NCBI GenBank assembly: GCA_030180135.1
Contig: CM058240.1
Coordinates: forward strand, 67,575,581-67,639,580
Direction of reading: 5' to 3'
DNA from: Orychophragmus violaceus
Lineage: Eukaryota; Streptophyta; Magnoliopsida; Brassicales; Brassicaceae
DNA length: 64,000 bases
Below, in pieces: positions 10,942 to 23,569 of this stretch. The notes under the pieces are model-generated. The model made no database searches and was not told the origin of the DNA. It saw only the letters and a program-made list of their open reading frames with translations. Within the stretch, counting starts at the first letter, position 1; the number at the start of each line of letters is the position of its first letter. A program made the translations under genes and the position numbers.

Positions 10942-12624
10942 AACTGAAATTTAGAGATAAATAGAGTTTTAGTTATTCAGTTCATAAAAGAGTAATCTTA
11001 ATAACTTATAAGAAAACTCGCATTGCATTCAAAATTTCTTTGTTTAACCTCATAAGAATGCAATGATTCCGAGACCCATGTTCAGCCAAATCCAAAGTGG
11101 GCCACTGGCCGTCACCCAGAAGTAGCTTTACTTGGTAAGCATACACACAGCTAGTTATATCCATATAACTCTCGGTTGTGGATTGGGCCCAAGGCCCAAT
11201 TCACTAGATGTCTCAAGGCCCGGGACTCCCGATGGCCCAGTCAAGGAAACCAATCTCTTACAGCCAAATAATCACTAAAGTCTGGGACTCCCAATGAAAT
11301 TAGTGACTATATACTACTTTACTTACGCAAAAACAGACACCTCACACTGTAAGCCATATCTGTAATTGAATAAGCGTTAAGTAGCTGACAAGATTGGGCA
11401 AGACATCCAAGCTTGATATTGTTTTTGAGGATTTTAGGTTTCAATAGATTTCCTCCCAAAACAGAAGATTACTATTTTGGGAAACTTTCCATTTCAGGTA
11501 ACTTACTAAATGTGGAAACTTTCTATTTAGGGAAACCTACTATTTTTAGAAACTTTCTAAATCGGAAACATACTATTTTTAGAAATTTCCTAACATGCCA
11601 AAATTAGAAACTTTTAATATTAGAAGCTTTCTAATTTAATGTTTTATTAAAGTTTTCGGTTGGGTCACAAATTATAGGCCTAATTCTTGGCCCAAGACCA
11701 CAGAATTCCAATTGGCCCAATAATTTGACATAACCGAGTCGGTTCATTAATTCTGGTCCAAGACCAAATTAACTACTAAATCCAACTGGTTATTTACTAA
11801 ACCAGACCAGCTCTAAATTATTTGGTCCAACCAAATCAAACTTAGACCAGCCTTCGGTTTAGGTTAAAATTCAATTTTTGAATTTAAATCCGGTTTAACC
11901 AGAAATTAAATAATACCAATTGTATTAAATAATTTCCAGCAAACCGCGATTTGGGTTAACCGCTTGAACCACCAATTAAATTGGATCGGTTCGGTTAAGT
12001 CCAAAACCAGGAAGAAACACCTTGTGTTTTAGCCAATTTTGACCTAACTTGCAGTTTAAGCTAAAGCTGACAATGAACCACAATCGGTTTGATCGGTTCA
12101 TTGTCACGGGTTTGGGAAGAACGAGCCACAATTATCAAAGCTTGAAACGTTTTTTTTTTTTTTTTTTTGTCTTTAGCTTAAAGACAAAAAAACTTGATCG
12201 CCAACCTTTTGACTTTTCTTAAATTGAACAATTACTTATTCATACGATCATGAGATCGTCAATTGAAGACAAAAACGATTTTGTCCTTTTTCCAATTCAA
12301 CAATCGATTCACTTAATTCAATAATTGATTTTGACTTTTCCAAATCGTTTTATGCTATTCACTTTACGATCATGACATTAATAAACCAATCAAATCGTTT
12401 CTCTATTATGAAACAAAGTCAACAAGCGATTGTTTATAGGTTTAATTATCGATTATCATAAAGCAAAGTTAACGATTCTTATTAAAAAAAAACGATATCG
12501 ACATTTATAATCGTTTTCTTATTTCTAGGTTTTCCAAGTTTCAATCAATTTTACTCATTAAAATCGATTCATCAAACTAATAAACAACCTAATATGATCC
12601 AAAAGGCAAAAACCTAACGACCTG
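10942..12624 (-). other. J leader (long, AT-rich, short repeats)
   Basis: About 1.7 kb of untranslated leader. It contains repeated AATCGATT-, TCAAAAACG- and TTTTGTC-like words, a T20-type run near 12150-12168, and repeated TTTCTAAA and GGAAACTTTC words near 11470-11640. No TGTCGATCGACA dyads are seen, unlike A, B, C and F. Confidence 0.7.
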
Positions 12625-12636
12625 GCTCTGATACCA
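12625..12636 (-). other. Primer-binding site of J (initiator tRNA-Met)
   Basis: The minus strand reads TGGTATCAGAGC, one base inside the LTR. Confidence 0.93.
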
Positions 12637-12637
12637 C

Positions 12638-13281
12638 TGTTGGATTATGTGTGTTCATGGTTTAATTCATCAGGTTACAACCTAGCACATAATCAACTAG
12701 GATCTAGGTGATTTGCAGTTGAATCATAAACAGATCAGATTCATTACCTTGTGATTGCAGCGGATTGATCAAAGGAATGAAGAGATCACAGAGAGCTGAT
12801 GATAACCGGCTCCTCCTAGGTATCCACACGCTTTCAAGCTACTGGATCAGGCTGCTAGACCAAGTTGGAATCAACAGAGAGAGAGAGAGGACGGCTGAGG
12901 CTGAAAATCGCAGACCACCAGGGCTTAATGGCGCCTCCTCTTCCTTATATGGGCCCAAGGAATTAACCTAATGGCCTATTGGGATTTTTGGGCCCAAGGC
13001 CCAAATCAGACAAAAAGACTGTATTTTGTCTGGCCCAATTCTCTGTACAAATACAGTAAATGTCTTGCATCTTACTGTATTAATTCCTTTTAACTTTCCC
13101 GTTAGCTATGGTGTGTGACCCTTAGGGATCACACAATACTGGTAATAAGTCCTAAACTTATAGATCATGAGCGGGCTCTAGCAAGTCATCATGACCATCC
13201 AGTATTTATGACTTATGTCTGATCTCGACACTTATCATACTTTCTAGAGATAGTACAGTAGATTTCAGGACATTCCCAACA
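12638..13281 (-). repeat. 5' LTR of J
   Basis: Same ends as the 3' LTR; its inner end abuts the primer-binding site at 12625-12636. Confidence 0.94.
12944..13032 (-). promoter_or_regulatory. U3 promoter of J: different palindrome plus TATA box
   Basis: Instead of the TGTCGATCGACA pair, J has an inverted repeat with arms CAGACAAAA/TTTTGTCTG (13007-13032). It lies about 55 bp upstream of CATATAAGG (12944-12952, minus strand). Family member E has the same palindrome in a more perfect form. Confidence 0.5.
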
Positions 13282-13286
13282 AAACC

Positions 13287-14125
13287 ATTAAGTGTAAATG
13301 GATTTTCAAGAAGAAAATTGACGTAGATGGTAATATTCAGATATACAAAACTGGGTTGATAGCAAAAGGTTTCAAGCAAATTCATGGTATTGACTATGAA
13401 GAAACCTATTCCCCAGTAACCATGCTTAAGTCCATTCGGATTCTCCTAGCAACCGCCACTCATAATGGTTATGAGATCTGGCAGATGGATGTGAAAACAG
13501 TTTTCCTTAATGGAATTCTTGAAAGGGATGTGTACATGACACAACCTGAATGTTTTCATTAATCCTAATGCTGCTAGGAAGGTATGCAAACTTCATTGAT
13601 CCATTTATGGATTGAAGAAAGCATCTCGGAGTTGGAATCTTCATTTTGATGAAGCAGTCAAAAGGTTTGACTTCATCAAGAACGAAGAAGAACCGTGTGT
13701 TTACAAGAAGACTAGTGGGAGCGCAATTGCATTTCTAGTATTGTATGTTGAATCTATAGATAACATACTGCTTCTCGAAAGTGAAGTTCCACTGTTTCCG
13801 TCTGTTAAGACGTGACTCGAAAGTTGTTTTTCGATGAAAATATGGGAGAAGCCGTACAAATTCTTGGAATAAGAATCTATAGAGATAGATTGGTCAAGCT
13901 AATTGGATTGTGTCAAGATACTTATATTGATAAGGTCTTGCACAGGACAAGTATGCATGATTCCAAGAAGGGCTTCATGCCAATGACTCTTAGCATTACT
14001 CTTAGCAAGACGCAGTTTCATTCGACACACGCTGAGCGAGCGCGAATGAGGGTCAGATTACTGCTAAAGGCATTAGATGTCTTAAGATGTGATCTTAATT
14101 TTAGTGGGAGTTGTTGTTGTTAATT
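13287..14125 (+). pseudogene. B reverse transcriptase and truncated RNase H
   Basis: Continuation of B pol after J. The RT start (KWIFKKKIDVDGN), then GFKQIHGIDYEETYSPV and WQMDVKTVFLNG, which supplies the motif A Asp, are clear near 13300-13520. The YVDD box is altered to LYVESIDN near 13745, removing the catalytic pair. After MPMTLSITLSKTQ the sequence jumps at about 14045 to the last bases of pol, deleting most of RNase H. Compared with F, more than 1 kb of 3' pol is missing. Confidence 0.85.
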
Positions 14126-14916
14126 TTAGTTATGATATGATGTTCATATAAACATAATTTGATTATGTTAATGAAATCTGACATCATTATTATTTAATTA
14201 TATTATTAAATAATAGTCCCAAAGTAATTTATGACATTTTATAGGTCATGAAGTATGTGACTTGATCATGAAACCCTATAAATGATAAATGACATAAATT
14301 ATGTTAGTCCCTGGTCAAGGTTGTTAAAGTGGGACATTAACAACCGCGTGAGACTAGTATGTGAGGTGACTGATGACTAAGTTTCATGGAGTCATTAATA
14401 AGAGTATTAAAGTCAATCACATAGATATGTGTTGGAGAACACAGGATCGGACATGACCCACTTATGAGAACTCTACGAGATAGTTATATAAGTGTCATTA
14501 GAGTTTTCATTACGACTATAGAGTATAATCCTTAGACCTGAGTTCATCATGTTTTCTTACATGTGAAGTGGTCCGCTTTAACTTTGTCAAACGTCAGCCG
14601 TAACTGGTGATTATAAAGGCATTGATTGGGCGTATCATGAAGTGTGTGAAGAAACGAGGATGGAACAATATGGGATTTGTCCCTCCTATATAACAGGAGA
14701 TAAATATCTCAGGGCCCATCGAAGATTTGATACTGAGAAATGTGTGGCCACACTCAAACGAGGTGATTTTCAGTCGTTTGTCTTGTCAGTATAAATCGGA
14801 ATTCGATGAACGTGATTTTGGCTTAATAAGGATGACACATTTCTTTCCTTATGCCAGATCGAGATATAGAGACGAAGGGATTATGGGAATAGATGATTCC
14901 AGTACAACTGGGAGAT
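14126..14916 (+). other. B 3' untranslated region
   Basis: About 0.8 kb between the pol remnant and the 3' LTR, homologous to 57129-57956 of F. It ends in a polypurine tract. No convincing ORF is present. Confidence 0.75.
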
Positions 14917-15630
14917 TGTTGGGAATGTCCTGAAATCACACCTGTAATCACTCTAGAGATAGTTGTGTTGTCGAGATTAGACATTCATACAATACTAGAT
15001 GGTCATAATATTTTGCTAGAAACCACTTATGATATGTGAGTTGTGAACTCATTACTAGTATTATATGATCCGACAGGGTCACACACCTAAGCAGACTGGA
15101 TGTACTTCATGTGGGAATGATCATTAATGTTATGATCAAATGTGTATTTGACACACATTAATATATGTGTTTTTAGGGTGTGTCGATCGACACAAGTGTT
15201 GTGTCGATCGATGCAAAGGCGCAGATCGAAACAATGTTTCGATTCAATGACTTAATTAATCTCGGTTCGGTCCGGTGATTAATTAGGTTTTCCCAGGTCT
15301 ATATATATGTGATATAGCACGACCTGGAACATAAGTTTTTAGCCTAATCACAGCCGCCTCTCAGAAACAGAGATATCCCAGAGAGATCCGATCTCCCGGC
15401 ACTAGCATCCCGGCGGATTCCAGTTTGTGTGCGTGTGGATACCAGTAGAGGCGCAGCACCTGAGGCGCTTGTGAATCTCGAATACCTAATCATCTTCCGC
15501 TGCAAATCATCCAGGTATATTCGAGATCTGAGAATGTAGATTCAAATCTAAGCATGAATCCTAGATCCTAGTATTGGAATTTATACTTAGGGTTGCCTAA
15601 TCGGATTAGGAACTGCTAGAAATTCCTTCA
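14917..15630 (+). repeat. 3' LTR of B
   Basis: Same length and termini as the 5' LTR, preceded by a polypurine tract and followed by the TAGGG duplication. The dyad pair is at 15178-15214. Confidence 0.95.
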
Positions 15631-15635
15631 TAGGG

Positions 15636-16114
15636 GACCGTAGGTACCCCTGACCTGCTCGCCGAGCTTCCCGACGAAATGTCTATCACGTAGGGTGAAG
15701 GCAGCTCGAGGATTTCCACATCTGAATCCTCCGTCGACATTGCCGCAGCATCATCGTAAGAACCCGTCACCATGGACATGGCTGATGAGTCGGATTACGT
15801 GTTAAGGTTGAGCATTTCCGAAACATGTCATCCGCAACTGCCGACTCCGAGCTCGACTCATCTGAACTTGGCTCTTCTGGGTCCGTCTCCACTGAGGTAT
15901 CCGAGTCGATCACGTAGACCTCGTACACCGATCCTGAGCTACTACTCGATACGCTAGATCTATCCCACGAATTTGAGACGCTTGAACCGTAATACTGTGA
16001 ATTTGTCCGTACTTCCCCCCGGTAACCACTCCGGATCACGCTCGTATCGTCCCAACCTTCTCGGCATCCTACAAATCTTGATAAAAAGGTGAGTCTAAAT
16101 CCCAAACCTACCAT
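15636..16114 (-). pseudogene. First ORF of D, N-terminal part (unknown product, split by B)
   Basis: A minus-strand frame opens with ATG at 16114, about 100 bp downstream of the primer-binding site, and stays open to 15767. It encodes a Ser- and Glu-rich acidic segment (about residues 55-95 include SSSSSG and DSDTSVETDPEEPSSDESSSES). It ends at a TGA that a one-base frame change would avoid; the overlapping frame stays open to the B insertion. The position suggests gag or an ORF before gag, but I see no zinc knuckle or gag signature. The continuation is at 1225-1593. Confidence 0.45.
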
Positions 16115-16220
16115 TCTATCGGCATTCGTACATCCGGATTCTTAAAAAGTTTGGTTGAGACACATTTGACTCGATAAAATGTTTTGAAAACTCTGTCCCG
16201 TGAGCATGATCATGAACCAT

Positions 16221-16232
16221 GATTTGATACCA
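16221..16232 (-). other. Primer-binding-like site of D
   Basis: The minus strand reads TGGTATCAAATC, sharing its first eight bases with the initiator tRNA-Met site TGGTATCAGAGC. It begins five bases inside the LTR end. The last four positions have drifted or the match is partial. Confidence 0.55.
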
Positions 16233-17205
16233 CCATTTGTAACACCCCCGACGCGGACTACGGACAATAGCCGAGCCGTTGGTGCCACAAGATGTAAAAT
16301 ATCGCCAATGTCCCGGCATTGCCCATAGTCTGGCCGATCCACTGTCGATATTCGACCCTCTCGACTAAGGCCTAAGGCTTGCAAACCCGTACCCGAGTCA
16401 AGAGTTGTCTCGACTTGGACAAAGTCGAGTATCATTAGGCGTCAGAAGTTTTACATCTCGCAAAATACGTGTACCTCGCAAATAATAGTACGTATATTAG
16501 TAATCCGTCTGGACAACCTTATTAAAAACACGAAAGCGTAAAAATATACCGTACCTACTTAGATTTGTTGGCCAACCAACTTCACAAATCTATCCCAGTC
16601 ATAACCTACGTCCGAATCCGCCCGCTACGCAACCTAAGGTTACCTGCGAGACAAAAGTTGTATAATGAGCAACCATAGGGGTTACCCAGTGAGTCCAGAG
16701 CCACTACGAGCGTTAGTGCCCGACCCATCCCCATAGCCGAAGCATAGCAACAAAACGCAATAACAGAGATAACGCATGCGAAAGCATATAAACCATAAAG
16801 CATAATCCGTCTTGATGCACTAGACGCGTCACAATGCAGAGGCCTCGATGTATCCGACACCACCACACCAAATCTCTCTCTCGTGGCTCCTCCTGTCCAA
16901 TCACCACAAGGGTTCATGTCCGGCACCACACCCGAATCGATGGGAATCGTGTCGTCACACGATGCTCGGCCAAGGGAGCGACCCAAGTACCTTCCGAGCC
17001 TTCTACGAATCCACGGAGGACCTCCGAATCCACGGAATTAGGTGGTACCGTATACACCATCCTAAGACAATATTACACATGTCCTAGGATGCATCAATCA
17101 ACTCAATTAATATAGACTGCATGATCCACACATGCATCTAATTACTTTCACAACGTCTTACGGTGTAGGTTCGTGCATAGGATCCAACGATCACAATAGC
17201 CACTA

Positions 17206-18400
17206 TGATATATCATGGTTTTTACTAGTTTTAGACCATGATATAAGTGTGTTTTAGTGTCTTTTTGTGTTCTTTTAGAGTCTTTTACAGGTATAATCAG
17301 GTTTGGAGCATATTTGGTGATTATGGCACTTTTTGGAGATTTTTGGAGTGTTTGGCCGAGAGATAGAGTTCACTGTCCGAAACAGAGAAATGCGTCGATC
17401 GTTGTACACTTGCACCGATCGTTGCACCAGCGAGATGGGCCGAAACTCAGCGGTTTATGAAGAGTCAAGATATTGCACTCTGATCCAGAAGTTCTTGATA
17501 TTTACAAAGAAGCCCCTGACCGAGATTAAACCTATATAATTAAGTTTTTGGTGTTTTATTTACATACGCTTTCATAATTAAGAGCAGAGGATTTTTAGAG
17601 CTTTTGGGGCTGATCTGAACCTTTACTTCATCTGTATTTGGAGAAGATTTCGAACCCCTTTTATTCTTTATCTTCTATGCAATTTATTCATCATATGATT
17701 ATGTTTTCATTATCTATGTCTTAGTAGATTCCTTGTTAGGTTTAGGGTTTCTCACATAGGATTTCATGACTTGCTAGACTTGTTTATTTCAGTTAAGGAT
17801 TCATAACTATATCTGTTCTTCAATCTAATTGTGCTTAAAGCTAGTTCTAACCTGATCAATTAGAATATAGATCTTAGGTTGCTAAATACGACACGGAAGT
17901 GTGGTTTAGGAATCTGAACTAATTAGGTTGAGCAATTAAACTTCTCGCAAACGAAAGTTTGGTTTAGGATAATTGTGAGCATATCAAACTTGGGATTAAT
18001 GCTAGTTTAATCTGTTAGTTCTCGCAAACGAAAGTTTGGTTTGCTGCACTTAGACTTAGAGAATTATCGCAAAAGAATTTGGTTAATTCTATATCTGTGT
18101 TTTGAGTTCTAGAACTGTGCTTAATTAGATCCTTGCTGAATAAACTGTCTGCTTGTCTGATTTCCTGAGAACGCCCTAGACTTAGCGCTCTTAATAACTT
18201 GTTTTCACAACCAACAATCTTTGCTTTCTGTTTACTTTCTCGCATTGCTTTTAATTCAATCACATTGCTTTCTTCCTAGTTTAATTTCATGTTCTTGAGC
18301 TATTGAATACCGGAGTCCCTGTGGATTCGATACCTATATACTACAACTACTGAACTGTGCACTTGCAGTTAGATATAGGATTAAAACCTGACACCTATCA
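17206..18400 (+). mobile_element. Element K: solo LTR of the Athila-like (H) family
   Basis: A 1195-bp LTR starting TGATATATCATGG and ending CACCTATCA, flanked by the duplication CACTA (17201-17205 and 18401-18405). It is the reverse orientation of, and clearly related to, the H LTRs. No internal sequence is present, so the element was reduced by recombination between its LTRs. It is inserted in the D LTR. Confidence 0.93.
17393..17540 (+). promoter_or_regulatory. Dyad pair and TATA box in solo LTR K
   Basis: CGTCGATCGTTG and CACCGATCGTTG have centres 20 bp apart (17393-17430). They lie about 103 bp upstream of TATATAAT (17533-17540). This is a diverged version of the H arrangement. Confidence 0.5.
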
Positions 18401-19469
18401 CACTACCACCGTCTCGACAAACGGATGGGAGACTCGCGTGGATCAACCATCACACGGAGCTACCTCATCCTCACAACAACCATTTCCGAGAGGATCTCAC
18501 TTCTGACTCGTACTTATCACAATCCATTTCCTGGTGGTACCCTAACCATCCCGTACATATCTCATAATGCTTTTAACAAACATCGTCAACCTCGGTCCAT
18601 GCACCAATACCATATCGGAATAGGACGGCACCTCCGTGCTTGTCCTAACCGATCTTGCATCATAACCGTTAACATTGCATGTGACCGGGTTCACGGTCAA
18701 GCATGTCACAATAAAACAATCATGCAAGGCGGTAACCCGACATGCCCTCAAGAGGTTACCCGTCATGCACCAAAACGGATCCCGTAATGCTAGCAAGTGG
18801 TCACCCATCCGGCTCGCTAACGGTTACCCGTCCCGCTTAACGGTTTCCCGTCCTACTTGCGAAACAGTCCCTGTCCTGCTTGCGGAACAGATCCCGACCT
18901 TCTTGCGGAACTGTTCCCGACCTGCTTGCGGAACAGTTTCCGACCTGCTTGCACACAAATCCCGACGTGTTCACAATATCGCAATCAAAACGCAATCAAC
19001 ATTATGCATGCATAAGCATCAAAAAAATCATGCTTAAACATCAAAACATGCATAATATAAACATATCACGGAGCTAAATCAATCACGAGATTCAACTCCT
19101 AACCCGTCCCTGCAAAACAAGAACGTTAGTCCTAGCTATCGGGACTCACTCTCAGGTTTTCGGTTCGGCAGAGGTTCGGTTCCCAAAGCACCTCGTTCTT
19201 CAATTCCTGGTCCGCCTTTCCTACCCTCCAAGGTCTCGTAATCCGCTTCCCGCACTTCCGGAACGCTCGTCCTTCGTGTCTCTCTCGATCGGGGCTGGGT
19301 TTCTCCTTCCCGATAACTTTCTCTCTCTACCTGATTTTCTCTCCTTTCTCTCTCTAGGATTTCGGTTTGGGTCTGAGTTGTGTGAGTTTATGCTGGGGGA
19401 GAGGTCCTATTTATAGGAAAATCAAGCTGGTGGTGGCGGTTCCACATGACGGCGTACGATTGGCGGGTT

Positions 19470-20135
19470 TGAAGGAATGTTTAGTCAATCCTGATTCAAT
19501 TCGCAGATTCAGATTAACCTAAACATGCTGATCTAGGTTCTCTTGAATAGAAACAATGATAGATCTCACCTTATACCTGTTTGCAGCGGAAAGAGATGGT
19601 ATGTCAGAGATCAGAGAGCCACCGAGAGATAACTCCTCCAGAGGTTCACACACGCACACCAATCAGGAAGAAGGCTGCTAGGCCACTAGGGGAACTCGGC
19701 GCAGAGGGAGAGAGAGTTTTCGGCTAGGTTTTTGGTTCTGAACTCGAGTTTTATTTATAAAACTTGTCCGGTTCCATTTGGGCCATTTGGCCCAAATACC
19801 AATTAACTCGACGGCATTCGCGCACTGTGTCGATCGACACACCTTGTGTATCGATCGACACACAGTGGCTAAACCGTTTTATTCTCTCTAAGTACAGTAA
19901 ATGCCTAGCACTTTTACCGTACTTCTGCTAAACCGTTCCTACACATTTTCCTGTTAGCTTAGGCGTGTGACCCATATGGGATCATATAATAAAGGCAATA
20001 AGTCCAAGACTTATAGATCATGAGCGGACTCTAGCAAGCCATCATGACCCCCAGTATTATATGACTTATGTCTGATCATTGACATACTCTTACTTTCTAG
20101 AGACAGTACCGAGATTACTGGACACAATTCCAACA
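19470..20135 (-). repeat. 3' LTR of C
   Basis: Plus-strand ends TGAAGGAATG and ATTCCAACA. The inner side abuts the polypurine complement. The dyad pair is at 19823-19867. Confidence 0.94.
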
Positions 20136-20146
20136 ATCTCCCACTT

Positions 20147-20989
20147 GTACTGGAATCTCTGTATTCATAATCCCTTTTGTCTCAATATCTCGATTAGTCA
20201 TAAGGCAAGATTAGTGTCATCCTCATAAAGCCTAATCTTGTTCATCGGACTCTGATTTGATACTGACAATCCAAACGACTCGGGACAGTCCGTTTGAGCA
20301 TGGCCATGCATTTTCCAGTATTCAAATCTCCGATTGGCCTAGAGATATTCACTCCATTTATATTGGAGGGACAAATCCCGTCTTGTTCCATCACTGTAAA
20401 CTACTCATTTCATAATACACCCAAACAAGGTCCTTATAACTATCGCAGAACGATAGCGTTAGACAATGATCAAAGTGCATCAGTCCATGTGCAGTCACAT
20501 GCATGCGAACTCAGGTCTAAGGACTATACTCTATAGTCGTAGTAAGAATCTCTTATGACACAGATATAAATATCCTGAAGAGTTCTTATAAGCGGGTCTT
20601 GTCCGGTCGTATGTTCCCCAACATACACCTATGTACTGACTTTGATGCCGAGCATCTATGACACACTGAGACTTTGTCATAAGTTACGTACCAATCCAGT
20701 CTCACACGGTTGTTGGTGTTCCAATTTCAACAACCTTCGACTAGGGACAGGATGATATAAGCCATCTATCAAATATAGGGTCTCATGATCAAGCTAAATG
20801 ACTTTGATGACTCAAGATCAAGTCACTTACTTCGATGACCTATAAAATGGTTTTTATCACTTTGGAACGATTATTTCATCACAGTTAAAATAATCTTGAA
20901 ATCATAATTTCATTAAACATTTTAAATGTTTTACAAGAACATATCAATAACTAAATAAAGCCCTTTACTAACTCCCACTGAAATCAAGA
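20147..20989 (-). other. C 3' untranslated region
   Basis: Non-coding DNA between the polypurine tract and the pol end, homologous to 48356-49175 of I. A possible small frame at 20294-20536 is shared with I but resembles no protein. Confidence 0.7.
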
Positions 20990-23350
20990 CTACATCTTAA
21001 TTTCACTTATCCTACAGCAACAGTCCGCGACTCGTGCTTAGGCCTAAGGAGTGGCTTCGTTAATAGATTAGCAACGTTCTCATTTGATGAAACTTGCTGA
21101 TCTACTTAACATCTCTGTTATTTATCTCACGGAATAGGTTATACCTATCCACAAGGTGTTTAGACCTCTGATGTGCAGCTAGTCTCATCTATGCTGGGAA
21201 TCACATCAAGTTCAGTGACGAACTCTTCTTTCTAAACAACCTCTTTCGCCGCTTCCCAAGTTGCGAAATATTCAGCTTAAGTCATGGAGTCAGCAACAGT
21301 GCCTTGCACCGCCAGACAGACACAAGATATAACCGGACTGTGACCGGAAATCATCTTTGTCCGTTGGAAACTTGCCTTTCAGACTCTGTCGACTAGTAGC
21401 ACTTCACTTTCTCCTTTACCTAAAGAACTTATCCTTAGTATTCCCCAAATACTTTAGGATATTCTTTACGGCAATCCAGTGATTCTTTGCTGGATTTGAC
21501 TGGTCTTTACTTGTCTTGCTTAACATTAAAGCAATATCAAAACAAGTACGTGTCATGGCATACATGATAGATCCAATTGCCGTCGCATATGGAATCCTAT
21601 CCATGCTTTCAAGCTCAGCAGTTATCGTAGGACACTGCTTCTTGCTTGACGTATTGCCATGTGACATTGGCATAAAACCCTTCTTGGAATGCTGATTAGG
21701 TGCAGGACTTTGTCAATTTAAGAATCTTGACTTTGTCCTACCAGCTCTTTTGGATCTCTATCTTTAGATCCAAAATCCAAGAACATACGTGGCTTTACTC
21801 ATGTCAATCATTAGAACCAACTCCCAAGCCAGTCCTTTACTGACTGCAGCATTGGGACGTCATTTTCGAGAATCAGTATGTCATCGACATACAATATGAG
21901 AAATGCAATGTCGCTCCCACTAATCTATTAGTAAACACACAGTTCCGCTTCGTTCCTGTTCAAGTCAAAACCTTGACTACTTCAACAGAACGAAGATTCC
22001 AACTCCGATATGTTTGCTTCCATCCATGATTGGATCGATGAAGCTAACTTACATAAAATGTAATTTTTCGGAGTCCGGGCTCACTTTCGCTTCTTTGAAT
22101 TTCGCAGATTCGTCGCTTTCAATGATCATCAGATCATGCGAACTTTCAATGATTATCAGGTTCAACTAATGACGAGAAATCACTCTCGGATTAGTAACTG
22201 ATTCATTCATATCTGCGAACTTCAGGCTCCACAGGTGCAGATTTCAATGATTATCAGGTTCAACTAATGACAAGAAATCACTCTCGGATTAGTAACTGAT
22301 TCATTCATATCTGCGAACTTCAGGCTCCACAGGTGCAGATTTCAATGATTATCAGGTTCAACTAATGACAAGAAATCACTCTCGGATTAGTAACTGATTC
22401 ATTCATATCTGCGAACTTCAGGCTCCACAGGTGTAGATTCTACAGAAATCTGTAAATCCATCCGTTGCTCTCCCTCAACAGGTTGAGCAGCCTCCTGTAT
22501 GTCTCGAATTCTTCGAGTTATACTTTTACTCCCACTGTTCTTCCTGGAAAATAACTTCCCTTCTTAGAAAACAAATTGGACGTAAAAGTAACAAGCCTTA
22601 GTTTCTCTAGGACAACCAGCGAAGTAGCATAACTACAAATACTCAGTAAAGACAAATTTGGATCGATTCCAATCCACATTTACGTGGTGTCTTTCAACTG
22701 ATATTGGTGGAACTATTTTAGCGTAAACTTAGATATTTCTAGAGCGTTATTCTTAAAATATCATGGAAGATTCGTGTGATTCATCTTTAATCATTTCTAA
22801 TAAGATCTGATTCTTTCTCACAGAAACACCTTCAGGTTTTCAGGAGAAATGAGCTGTGAAACGATTTCACACTCATTCTGATGATCACATAATCAATGAC
22901 TTAAGTATTCTCACTCGTGATTTTAATCCAGAGTCTTAATACTTTTGTCATTCAGATCCTATACTTCATTCTGGAACTCTTTCGACCATGTCAAAGAATT
23001 CCGACTTGTGTCTCATCAAATGAACACAGTCACACTCACTGAAGTAATCAGTAGAGACAATGAAGTACAGGAGATTTTCTCTGGCATTACTGCTCATTGG
23101 GCCACATACATGAGTATGTTCCAGGTCCAATAAGCCTTTGGGCCTTTCTCTAGCTCGGCTAAGATAGGCCCTTTACCTTTTGGTCTAGTAAACAGAATTC
23201 AAGTCTCATAAGATATTTTATCAAATGAGCCCAACAGTCCATGACTATGGGATTTCTGAATCCGACTTACTCTATGTGACCAAGACTTTATGCCAAGAAA
23301 AATCAGGTTTAATTCATCAGATTTAAACCAATTCGGTATTTATGTTACAT
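20990..23350 (-). pseudogene. C pol remnant
   Basis: Minus-strand islands of integrase (23150-22950), an RT YVDD-like site near 21880 (the Val-Asp-Asp stretch is visible), and the RT/RNase H linker open at 21673-21416. Many frame changes separate them. A 98-bp segment is repeated three times at 22144-22437, in the region that links integrase to RT. The gene is not functional. Confidence 0.78.
22144..22437 (-). repeat. 98-bp tandem repeat, three copies, in C pol
   Basis: Units start at 22144, 22242 and 22340, each beginning TTTCAATGATTATCAGG. They are nearly identical apart from single-base changes. Element I has two related copies near 47030-47170. E and J have one. Confidence 0.88.
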
Positions 23351-23569
23351 TTAGGCACTCTTTGGTTTAAGATATAAAACCCATTCCATGAATAGGGTGA
23401 CACAATTAATATTTCATTAAGATCAAAAAAACAAAACTTGTTTTTTATCAAAATGAAAAACATTCAAATTCTTACAAGAAAATGAAAGACAACTCTGCTT
23501 AAAGCAGGTACATTGTAGCAATTACTTAATACAAAACCAAGCCTCAAAGGGATCTATAAGTGAAAAACC

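Larger units (their letters stand above)
6050..13281 (-). mobile_element. Element J: complete Ty1/copia element inside B
   Basis: A minus-strand copy with two 644-bp LTRs and target duplication AAACC (6045-6049 and 13282-13286). On the minus strand, the 5' LTR (12638-13281) is followed by a primer-binding site, a long leader, an intact gag (10941-10051), a degenerate pol, a polypurine tract (6694-6704) and the 3' LTR. By eye the LTRs differ at about 3 sites, so the insertion is young. J belongs to the same family as E. Confidence 0.95.
1594..15630 (+). mobile_element. Element B: complete Ty1/copia element, interrupted by J
   Basis: The two LTRs are both 714 bp (1594-2307 and 14917-15630). 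The target-site duplication TAGGG is at 1589-1593 and 15631-15635. A primer-binding site follows the 5' LTR, and a polypurine tract (about 14904-14916, ending GGGAGAT) precedes the 3' LTR. Inside are a leader rich in palindromic dyads, a decayed gag, protease and integrase remnants, then the J insertion, then RT and a truncated RNase H. By eye the LTRs differ at about 19 positions, the most of any pair here, so B is among the older complete copies. Confidence 0.95.

Noticed and set aside
18425..19037. ORFs of about 120 codons in the D LTR
   Set aside because: Low-complexity, overlapping in several frames, within an LTR containing direct sub-repeats. No recognisable protein.
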